From JBBQXK01 sp038209775 (GTDB lineage: Bacteria; Pseudomonadota; Alphaproteobacteria; Rhodobacterales; Rhodobacteraceae): a stretch of DNA of 64,000 nucleotides. The position numbers and the translations under genes are program-made. Shown here piece by piece: positions 57,663-64,000 of the stretch; position 1 is the first letter of the stretch; the number at the start of each line of letters is the position of its first letter. The stretch is from the NCBI GenBank assembly GCA_038209775.1, contig JBBQXK010000004.1, positions 62,001-126,000 of the forward strand, written 5' to 3'. The notes beneath the pieces were generated by a model. It ran no database searches and was not told where the DNA came from. It saw only the letters and a program-made list of their open reading frames with translations.

Positions 57663-58702
57663 CCCCGCTTTTGCAGATCAGGAACATCGCCAAGTCGTTT
57701 GGCACCGTAACCGCAGTCGATGACGTGTCGCTGGACATTGCCGAGAACGAATTCTACGCGCTTCTTGGCGCGTCGGGCAGCGGCAAGACCACGCTGTTGC
57801 GCATGCTGGCGGGGTTCGAGGTGCCGTCGCGGGGCCAGATCCTGCTGGACGGCAAGGACATCTCTGACGTCCCGCCGAACAAGCGCCCGGTGAACCTGAT
57901 GTTCCAGTCCTATGCCCTGTTTCCGCATATGACGGTGCGCGCCAACATCGCCTACGGGCTGGAAATGGAACGTTTGCCCCGGCCGCAGATCACCGCCCGG
58001 GTGGACGAAATTCTGTCGGTGATCGAACTGACGCCCTTTGCCGACCGCAAGCCTGAGCAACTGTCGGGCGGGCAGAAACAGCGCGTGGCACTGGCGCGGG
58101 CGCTGGTCAAACGGCCCCGGGTTTTGTTGCTGGACGAACCGCTGGGAGCGCTGGACAAGAAACTGCGCGCGGCGATGCAGTTGGAACTGAAGCGGCTGCA
58201 GCATGAGGTCGGGATCACCTTTATCGTCGTGACCCACGATCAGGAAGAGGCGCTGGTCATGGCCGACCGCATCGCCATCCTGAAGGACGGAAAGCTGTTG
58301 CAATCCGGCCCCCCGCGTGAGGTGTACGAACACCCGGTCAACCGCTTTGCCGCCGATTTCATCGGGGTGATGAACTTTTTCCCCGGGGTGGCCGATGCGC
58401 AGGGGTTGCTGGCGGACGACGGCACCCGGATCGCAGCGCCGGGCTTGACGCTGGGCCGGGCCGTGGCGGCGGTCCGCCCGGAACGCATCCGGCTGGGTGC
58501 CGGTGAAAACAGCCTGACCGGAACGGTCGTGGCGATGGCCTATCACGGGTTGGACCTGCAACTGCATGTCCTGACCAAAGCGTCGCAAAAACCCGTCACA
58601 ATCCGCCTGACCGCCGACATGGCCGAGGCGCAATCGCTGCACATCGGCGATCCGGTCACGTTTGGCTGGTCTGCCAAAGACACCCGCATATTCCCGGCCT
58701 GA
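57659..58702 (+). CDS. Polyamine-type ABC transporter ATPase (PotA family)
   Basis: A 347-aa ATPase with Walker A GASGSGKTTLL, signature SGGQKQRVALARAL, Walker B LLLDEPLGALD and a C-terminal TOBE domain. It energises the importer encoded just upstream. The next gene starts 10 bp later. Confidence 0.94.
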   Translation: MTPLLQIRNIAKSFGTVTAVDDVSLDIAENEFYALLGASGSGKTTLLRMLAGFEVPSRGQILLDGKDISDVPPNKRPVNLMFQSYALFPHMTVRANIAYGLEMERLPRPQITARVDEILSVIELTPFADRKPEQLSGGQKQRVALARALVKRPRVLLLDEPLGALDKKLRAAMQLELKRLQHEVGITFIVVTHDQEEALVMADRIAILKDGKLLQSGPPREVYEHPVNRFAADFIGVMNFFPGVADAQGLLADDGTRIAAPGLTLGRAVAAVRPERIRLGAGENSLTGTVVAMAYHGLDLQLHVLTKASQKPVTIRLTADMAEAQSLHIGDPVTFGWSAKDTRIFPA

Positions 58703-58712
58703 AGGACCCGTC

Positions 58713-59987
58713 ATGACCCAGAAAACATTCGCCTTTTTCCCCGAAGCGGCTTACGGCCCCGCGCTTAATTCGGTCGGCATCGCGCAGGCGGTCACCGCGC
58801 GCGGGCACCGGGCGGTGTTCCTGTCCGACCCCGGATTCGTGCCGGTCTATGAGGGGTACGGGTTCGAGGCGCATCCGGTGAAACTGTCGGCCCCGATGCC
58901 GCCGGACGAATTGGCCAAGTTCTGGGAAAACTTCATCAACGGCCATATCCCCAACTTCCGCAAATCGCCGATGGACCAGATCGACACCTATGTGCGCGAT
59001 TGCTGGGAGGCGATCGTGGACAGCGCCAAATGGGCGCAACAGGACCTGCCCGCGATTCTGGCGCGGATCAATCCCGAAGTGATCTGTGTCGACAACGTCA
59101 TCCTGTTCCCGGCGATCAAGCAATCGGGCAAGCCATGGGTGCGGATCATTTCCTGTTCGGAAAACGAGATCGAGGACGACGCGATCCCGCCGCACCTGTC
59201 GGGGATGTCGGTGCATGACCACACGGGGCACCACGCGTTTCGCGAGAAATTCAACCGGGTGATCCAGCCGATCCACGATGATTTCAACGCATTCCTTGCG
59301 GCAAACAACGAGGACCACTATCCGTTGGGCCAGTTCTTCGAAGCCTCGCCGTACCTCAACCTGCTGCTGTACCCCGAGGCTGTGAAATTCGACCGGGCCG
59401 TGCCGCTGGACCCGGCACAGTTCCAGTATCTCGAGGGTTGCGTGCGCAACGAGGCCCCCTATGAGGTGCCTGCGTTCGGGGCCAACCCCGACGGCCCGCT
59501 TTTGTACATCTCTTTCGGCAGCCTTGGCGCGGGTGATACGGACCTTTTGAAACGGCTGATTGCCATGGTCGGGAAATCCCGGTTCCGGGCCTTGGTCAAT
59601 GTCGGCGACTATGGCGCGGAATACAGTGATCTGCCGCCCAATGTGGTGATCTCCAACTGGTTCCCGCAGCCGTCGGTCATTCCGCTGGTCGATGCAGTGA
59701 TCCATCATGGCGGCAACAACTCGTTCACCGAATGCCTGTATTTCGGCAAGCCTGCGGTCATCATGGCCTATGTCTGGGATGGGCATGACAATGCGATGCG
59801 GGTGCAGGAAACCGGGCATGGTTTCCGGTCTGACCGCTATGAATGGACCGATGCGGATTTGCTGGCCAAGCTTGAGGCTTGCCTGACCGACCCCGCGATG
59901 CAGGCCCGGCTCAGGGCCACCTCGGCACATATGCAATCGCAGAACGGCCCGGAAAAGGCCGCCACGTTGCTGGAGGGCTTGCTGTGA
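58713..59987 (+). CDS. Second glycosyltransferase-fold protein (GT1/MGT-like), catalytic His absent
   Basis: A 424-aa paralogue of the protein at 52641, inside the transporter operon. N-terminus FFPEAAYGPALNSVGIAQAV; donor-side segment IHHGGNNSFTECLYFGKPAV and VWDGHDNAMR. The GT1 catalytic His position is Pro16, and the DQ motif Gln is Gly, the same two departures as in its paralogue. The two proteins flank the promoter region on opposite strands, so both should be induced together. I chose ATG 58713, which follows GAAGGA; its GTGA stop overlap couples it to the first cupin gene. Function unknown. Confidence 0.85.
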   Translation: MTQKTFAFFPEAAYGPALNSVGIAQAVTARGHRAVFLSDPGFVPVYEGYGFEAHPVKLSAPMPPDELAKFWENFINGHIPNFRKSPMDQIDTYVRDCWEAIVDSAKWAQQDLPAILARINPEVICVDNVILFPAIKQSGKPWVRIISCSENEIEDDAIPPHLSGMSVHDHTGHHAFREKFNRVIQPIHDDFNAFLAANNEDHYPLGQFFEASPYLNLLLYPEAVKFDRAVPLDPAQFQYLEGCVRNEAPYEVPAFGANPDGPLLYISFGSLGAGDTDLLKRLIAMVGKSRFRALVNVGDYGAEYSDLPPNVVISNWFPQPSVIPLVDAVIHHGGNNSFTECLYFGKPAVIMAYVWDGHDNAMRVQETGHGFRSDRYEWTDADLLAKLEACLTDPAMQARLRATSAHMQSQNGPEKAATLLEGLL

Positions 59988-60343
59988 CCAACCTCAATTC
60001 GACGGCCCCGCATATCCACGCGGCCACCACCTATGACGATCTGGTCGATTGGGGACCGCAGCCCGATGCCACAGCACCGGGGTCGCACAACACCGGGCGG
60101 CTGTTGTTCAAGGGGCCGGACAACCGGCCCGAAACCGGCATCTGGGTCTGCACGCCCGGGGCATGGACGCTGTCGATCCCGCGCGATGAGTTTTGCCATT
60201 TCGTCGCCGGTCGCGCCACCTATACCCGCGACGACGGTGAGGTGATCGAGGTGACCGCCGGCACCTGTGTCAGCTTTCCCGCAGGCTGGACCGGGCACTG
60301 CACCGTCCACGCAACCATCCGCAACATTTACATGCTGGTATGA
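59984..60343 (+). CDS. Small cupin (Cupin_3/DUF861-like), first of a tandem pair
   Basis: A 119-aa single-domain cupin: ETGIWVCTPGAWTLSIPRDE, FCHFVAGRATYTRDDGEVIE and SFPAGWTGHCTVHATIRNIY follow the Cupin_3 pattern seen in ureidoglycine-aminohydrolase-like and EutQ-like proteins. GTG start at 59984 overlaps the previous stop (GTGA), with GGAGG upstream. It is paralogous to the next gene (shared DLVDWG, DEFCHF, CTVH). The role is unknown; many small cupins are metal-dependent isomerases or sensors. Confidence 0.85.
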   Translation: MTNLNSTAPHIHAATTYDDLVDWGPQPDATAPGSHNTGRLLFKGPDNRPETGIWVCTPGAWTLSIPRDEFCHFVAGRATYTRDDGEVIEVTAGTCVSFPAGWTGHCTVHATIRNIYMLV

Positions 60344-60693
60344 GGCCGCCGATGACCCCTGTGTTTCACAACCCGCTGGAAATAAACGATCTGGTCGATT
60401 GGGGGACGATCCCCACGATGCTGGAAGGCGTGTCGAAAGTGTCGGGCAAGGTTTTGTCCAAGGGGCCGGGTGGCGCGTCCGAAACCGGCCTGTGGATCTG
60501 CACCCCCGGCAAATGGTTCTGCCATGTGACCAGCGATGAGTTCTGTCACTTTCTGGCCGGCCGCTGCACTTATGTCCATGAAAGCGGCGATGTGATCGAG
60601 GTAACCCCCGACACCGCCGCGTTCTTCCCCAAGGACTGGAAAGGTGTCTGCACCGTCCACGAGACGATCAAGAAGGTCTACATGATCCGCTAG
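60340..60693 (+). CDS. Small cupin (Cupin_3/DUF861-like), second of the pair
   Basis: A 117-aa cupin, clearly a tandem duplicate of the gene before it: NDLVDWG, ETGLWICTPGKWFCHVTSDE, FCHFLAGRCTYVHESGDVIE and GVCTVHETIKKVYMI. The ATG at 60340 overlaps the previous stop (ATGA); an ATG at 60352 is an alternative with GAGG upstream. The first cupin has diverged at several positions, so the two may form a heteromer or act on different substrates. Confidence 0.85.
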   Translation: MRPPMTPVFHNPLEINDLVDWGTIPTMLEGVSKVSGKVLSKGPGGASETGLWICTPGKWFCHVTSDEFCHFLAGRCTYVHESGDVIEVTPDTAAFFPKDWKGVCTVHETIKKVYMIR

Positions 60694-60701
60694 GAAATCC
60701 G

Positions 60702-62207
60702 ATGTTCAGCCCCGCCACGCCCTGCCGTTTCCTGACACCGGACTATCACGCGTCCACCGGCAGACCCATGCCGGTCACCGACCCCGCCACTTTGGGACAG
60801 GTCGGGCATTATGCGCATACGACCGACGCCGAACTGGCGACGACCCTGGCCGCCGTCAACGCCGCCCAGTCCGGCTGGAAAACGCTGGACGCGAAAACCC
60901 GTGCCCAGCACCTGCACCGTCTGGCCAACCGGATCGAGGCCGAGGATTTCACCGATTGCGCCATCCTGATGAGCCGCGAGATGGGCAAGCCATACCCCGA
61001 GGCGATTGGCGAGTTGGCCAACTGCGCCCCGGTGTTCCGCTATTACGCCGAAATGGCGCGGGACGAGGCGGGCAAGGTGGCGGGCACCACACAAGCGGGG
61101 TCGTTCCAGTATGCGCGCTATGAACCCGTGGGCGTGTCGGTGCATATCATGCCGTTCAACTTTCCCATTCTTCTGATGTGCTGGACGGTGGCTGCATCCC
61201 TTGCCGCAGGCAATGGCTGCATCATCAAACCGGCCGAGGCGACCACGCTGTGCACGCTGGATTTCTGCCGGGTGTTCCGGGGTCTGCCGGATGGATTGGT
61301 GGCCTGCCTGCCGGGCGGGGCCGATCTGGGCCGCGCGCTGGTCGCCAGCGACCAGACCCATGCGGTGGCCTTTACCGGATCCGTCGCCGCAGGCCGCGCG
61401 GTGGCGATGGCCGCGGCGGAGCGCATGAAACCGGCGGTGATCGAGGCGGGGGGGAGTGACCCCATGATTATCACCGCCAGCGCCCCGTTGGACATCGCGG
61501 CGGCGGGGGCGGTGACGGCGGCGTTCCATCTGTCGGGGCAGGTCTGTACTTCGGCAGAGCGCATCTATGTCGTGGACGCCGTGCATGATGATTTCGTGGC
61601 GGCCTTTGTGGCCGAGACGCTGGCGCTTCGCATCGGCAACGGGCTGGACAAGTCCGAGATCGGGCCCTTGGTCAGCAAGCCTGCGCGTGACAAGGTGATG
61701 CGTCTGGTGGCCGACGCCGTGGCCAAGGGCGCGCGGGTGGAGTGTGGCGGGGGTATTCCTGCGGGGCTGGATACCGGCTGGTTCTATGCGCCGACGATCC
61801 TGACGGGCTGCACGCCCGACATGGATATCCTGCACGAGGAATGTTTCGGCCCGGTGGCCGCCGTTGTCCGGGTGCCGGATTTCGATGCGGCGATTGCTGG
61901 GGCCAATGCGTCGCCCTTTGGTCTGGGTGCGTCGGTGTTCACCACCCGGCTGGATGAGGCGATGGAGGCGGCGGAACGGCTGCAATCGGGCATGGTCTGG
62001 GTGAACAATCCGCTGATCGACAATGACGCGCTGCCGTTTGGCGGGTGGAAGGCGTCGGGCCTTGGACGTGAGTTGGGGCGGCAGGGGCTGGATGCGTTCC
62101 GGCGCACCAAAATGGTCATCATCGACCACAAACCGGTGCGGCAGGGGTGGTGGTATCCCTATCCCGACGACTGGTTCCTGCAGGGTGGCGGGCGGAAACA
62201 TGTGTAG
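60702..62207 (+). CDS. Aldehyde dehydrogenase, succinate-semialdehyde dehydrogenase family
   Basis: A 501-aa NAD(P)-dependent ALDH. The catalytic residues are Asn153 (PFNFP), Glu248 (VIEAGGSDP) and Cys282 (GQVCTSAER); FTGSVAAGRAV binds the cofactor. It oxidises a semialdehyde, plausibly the amino-aldehyde left after deamination of an imported amine. The sequence class is GabD/YneI-like, but the exact aldehyde is unknown. It starts 8 bp after the second cupin gene. Confidence 0.9.
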   Translation: MFSPATPCRFLTPDYHASTGRPMPVTDPATLGQVGHYAHTTDAELATTLAAVNAAQSGWKTLDAKTRAQHLHRLANRIEAEDFTDCAILMSREMGKPYPEAIGELANCAPVFRYYAEMARDEAGKVAGTTQAGSFQYARYEPVGVSVHIMPFNFPILLMCWTVAASLAAGNGCIIKPAEATTLCTLDFCRVFRGLPDGLVACLPGGADLGRALVASDQTHAVAFTGSVAAGRAVAMAAAERMKPAVIEAGGSDPMIITASAPLDIAAAGAVTAAFHLSGQVCTSAERIYVVDAVHDDFVAAFVAETLALRIGNGLDKSEIGPLVSKPARDKVMRLVADAVAKGARVECGGGIPAGLDTGWFYAPTILTGCTPDMDILHEECFGPVAAVVRVPDFDAAIAGANASPFGLGASVFTTRLDEAMEAAERLQSGMVWVNNPLIDNDALPFGGWKASGLGRELGRQGLDAFRRTKMVIIDHKPVRQGWWYPYPDDWFLQGGGRKHV

Positions 62208-62216
62208 GGGCGTGGA

Positions 62217-63416
62217 ATGAGCAAAGTTATCACTCTGATCGGCGGCGCCGGCATGATGAGCCAGGGCATCATCAAAGACCTCTTGTCGGACCGCGGCATC
62301 ATCGACATCGCCGGGATTCGGGTCTGCGACACCGCCCGGGACCGGATGGAGGCGTTGCAGGCCCGGATGGGCGACCCGCGCCTGACCCTGCATGACCTGA
62401 ACGTCACTGACCCCGCCGCCTTGCAGGCCGTCCTCGCGGGGTCTGACATCTGCATCAACGGCGTGCCGACGATGGCGGGCCACCAGATGACCATTTTCGA
62501 GGCCGCACTGGCCGCCCGCGTCGATTATGTCGATCTGGGTGGGCTGGGTACCTATACGGTCAAGCAGATGGCCTGGCATGACCGCTTTGCCGATGCGGGG
62601 GTGGTGGCCGTGCTGGGTGTGGGGTCTGACCCCGGCCTGTCGAACGTGATCTGCCGGGCGGTGGCCGACAAGCTGGACGAGATCGACAGTATCAACCTTT
62701 ACTGGGCCGCCGAATTCACCGGCCCTGAAAGCCCGGTCCTGCGCCCGCCCTACAGCGTGTCCACCGTGCTGGCCGAATATGCCGACCCTTGCGTGCAGTT
62801 CCTGAACGGGCGGCATGTGGAATGCGCGCCCCAGACCGGGAAGGAGGTCATCGACCTGCCAGCTCCCTGGGGACCGCTGGAATTCATGTATTCCGCCCAT
62901 TCCGAGCCGCTGACCGTGCCCCTGGCCGATGGTATCCGCGACAAGGGGATCAAGGAGTTCACTTGGAAGCTGCACCTTCCCACCCGCGAAAACGAGGCTT
63001 GGATCGGGTTGGTCAAGGCGGGCTTTGGTGACTACGACCGCCCGGTCAGCATCAACGGCCAAGACGTGCGCCCGCTGGATGTGCTGAATGCCGTCATCGC
63101 GCGCAACATGGCCGAGAACGCCGACAAGATCCCCGCGCAGGACAGCCACGAGATTCACTTTGCCATCGGCAAGGGGCGCATCGGCGGCAAACCGGCAACC
63201 GTGCGGTGTCAGGTCATTCTGCACCCTGACCCGATCTATGACGGCTATATCGACGCCGGAACCTCGATGAACGCGTCGATTGCAGCGCAACTGATCCTGC
63301 GCGACGCCCGCAAGCCGGGGGTCTATGCCTGTGAGGGGTATTACGATGTCGACACCTATTTTGTCGAAGCGCGCAAACGCAAGTTCGACATCAGCCTGAC
63401 GATGACACCGTCATAA
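62217..63416 (+). CDS. Saccharopine dehydrogenase-like protein
   Basis: A 399-aa protein with an N-terminal Rossmann fold (TLIGGAGMMSQGIIKDLL) and the saccharopine-dehydrogenase/homospermidine-synthase-like C-terminal domain (LGVGSDPGLSNVICRAVADKL, GYIDAGTSMNASIAAQLIL). Relatives reduce or oxidise secondary-amine bonds such as those in saccharopine or carboxyspermidine. Together with the ALDH it recalls the saccharopine route, in which cleavage yields a semialdehyde. This is inference. It is the last gene of the operon. Confidence 0.8.
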   Translation: MSKVITLIGGAGMMSQGIIKDLLSDRGIIDIAGIRVCDTARDRMEALQARMGDPRLTLHDLNVTDPAALQAVLAGSDICINGVPTMAGHQMTIFEAALAARVDYVDLGGLGTYTVKQMAWHDRFADAGVVAVLGVGSDPGLSNVICRAVADKLDEIDSINLYWAAEFTGPESPVLRPPYSVSTVLAEYADPCVQFLNGRHVECAPQTGKEVIDLPAPWGPLEFMYSAHSEPLTVPLADGIRDKGIKEFTWKLHLPTRENEAWIGLVKAGFGDYDRPVSINGQDVRPLDVLNAVIARNMAENADKIPAQDSHEIHFAIGKGRIGGKPATVRCQVILHPDPIYDGYIDAGTSMNASIAAQLILRDARKPGVYACEGYYDVDTYFVEARKRKFDISLTMTPS

Positions 63417-63882
63417 CCGCCCTGATACCATGGGCTGACGCGCGGCGGTGCAGCACATCAACATGACCTCGCCCGGGGCTGCCGGTGCGCGTTCAGTGTC
63501 GTGCCAACGTGCAGACACGCTGGCCACCACAGCAAAATCAAGCGGCCGGGTCCGTCGCAGACGGACAAACCGCGCATTGGCGTTCCTGCGTGCGGTCTGG
63601 GCGCGTTCCTTGCGCAGTTTCTGGCAAGCCTGCGAAAAGCGCGGCAGACCAATTTCCGCTATCTTTGTATTTTACGCTTTGCGAAAAATATTGAAAGTAA
63701 CATGTCAAGAAGAAGCTGCTGCAGAGCGCAGGCAAGCCTATTTTAGCAGCCGAAAATGAACGGCTAGCGTGAGAAAGCCCTGAATCCCAAGATCTACGTT
63801 TTTTTTCGTTGTCACATGGTACGAAACACGTAACGCTGGTGACGCGGACGCATGGCCGAGTCTGGGCAGGCAGGAGTGGGCG
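63417..63882. other. 466-bp gap before the amidohydrolase gene
   Basis: No convincing gene. The second half (about 63650-63830) is unusually AT-rich, with a run of eight T at about 63799-63806. An interrupted inverted repeat TTTCGT-(11 bp)-ACGAAA (63804-63826), flanked by TACGT (63795) and ACGTA (63828), may be an operator for the following gene. Confidence 0.5.
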
Positions 63883-64000
63883 TTGAGCTTGAAGCTGAGA
63901 GCGCGTTGGGTTCTGGCCCATGACGGCCGCGATCATGTGATGGTCGAGGATGGCGAAATCGTCATCGACGCAGGCCGGATTGTCAGCATCGGCCCACGCG
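63883..64000 (+). CDS. Amidohydrolase family protein, N-terminus (cut by window edge)
   Basis: An open frame of 39 codons begins at TTG 63883 with AGGAG six bases upstream and continues past the window end. The translation (LKLRARWVLAHDGRDHVMVE then DGEIVIDAGRIVSIGPR) matches the N-terminal beta-sandwich of cytosine-deaminase/chlorohydrolase-type amidohydrolases. The metal site lies beyond the window. It is separated from the catabolic operon by 466 bp but points the same way, and may add a deamination or amide hydrolysis step. Confidence 0.65.
   Translation, partial: MSLKLRARWVLAHDGRDHVMVEDGEIVIDAGRIVSIGPR

Noticed and set aside
60690..63290. An 866-codon open frame on the minus strand opposite the aldehyde dehydrogenase and saccharopine-dehydrogenase-like genes
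   Set aside because: It is antisense to two well-conserved genes, rich in Arg, His, Gly and Pro, and shows no domain. Long shadow frames are expected in GC-rich DNA.

Overview
The window is a 64 kb stretch of GC-rich chromosome. Its gene content and order point to a member of the Rhodobacteraceae (Alphaproteobacteria). The evidence is a TrcR-type (DUF1013) cell-cycle regulator, an SdhAF4/DUF1674 succinate dehydrogenase assembly factor, a ZapE/AFG1-like ATPase, a dnaX-ybaB-recR cluster, a tctCBA transporter, and a pteridine-reductase-like SDR gene just upstream of uvrC. There is one tRNA gene, tRNA-Arg(CCT). I see no rRNA, prophage, transposase or CRISPR array, so most of the window is core chromosome with accessory catabolic modules.

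Layout. 0-10 kb: the start of uvrC, an SDR reductase, an S49 peptidase with a small zinc-ribbon membrane protein, SdhAF4, an RsmB-type rRNA methyltransferase, a lytic transglycosylase, DgkA, an M48 lipoprotein, two small conserved genes and tctCBA. 10-17.5 kb: tRNA-Arg, a LacI regulator, a quinone oxidoreductase, CcdA with a thioredoxin, and a large DEAD-box helicase. 17.5-25.7 kb: a polyamine-type ABC transporter operon ending in an agmatinase-family hydrolase, then a TctDE-like two-component system beside an orphan binding protein. 25.7-31 kb: a phosphatase and the serine pathway (serA, serC and divergent serB). 31-35.7 kb: ZapE, an MFS carrier, and a MarR / maleylacetoacetate isomerase / thiolase operon. 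35.8-46.3 kb: PbpC with a giant alpha-2-macroglobulin, and a hybrid histidine kinase. 46.4-52.6 kb: RNase T2, TrcR, two unusual lower-GC small genes, recR, ybaB and dnaX. 52.6-64 kb: a regulated catabolic island.

The most interesting region is 52.6-63.4 kb. A GntR regulator with what look like two winged helices is co-transcribed with a glycosyltransferase-fold protein. It diverges from an operon holding a polyamine-type ABC transporter, a second glycosyltransferase-fold protein, two tandem small cupins, a succinate-semialdehyde-dehydrogenase-family enzyme and a saccharopine-dehydrogenase-like protein. An amidohydrolase begins at the window end. Both glycosyltransferase-fold proteins lack the usual catalytic histidine. 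I do not recognise this combination as a described pathway.

At the DNA level the window holds several repeat families. The most unusual is a pair of about 57-bp arrays of CCGTA-type units at exact 11-bp spacing, 25.8 kb apart. There are also five copies of a hairpin-plus-conserved-tail element at gene ends, a perfect 43-bp inverted repeat inside the first polyamine operon, and a 19-bp inverted repeat between serC and serA.
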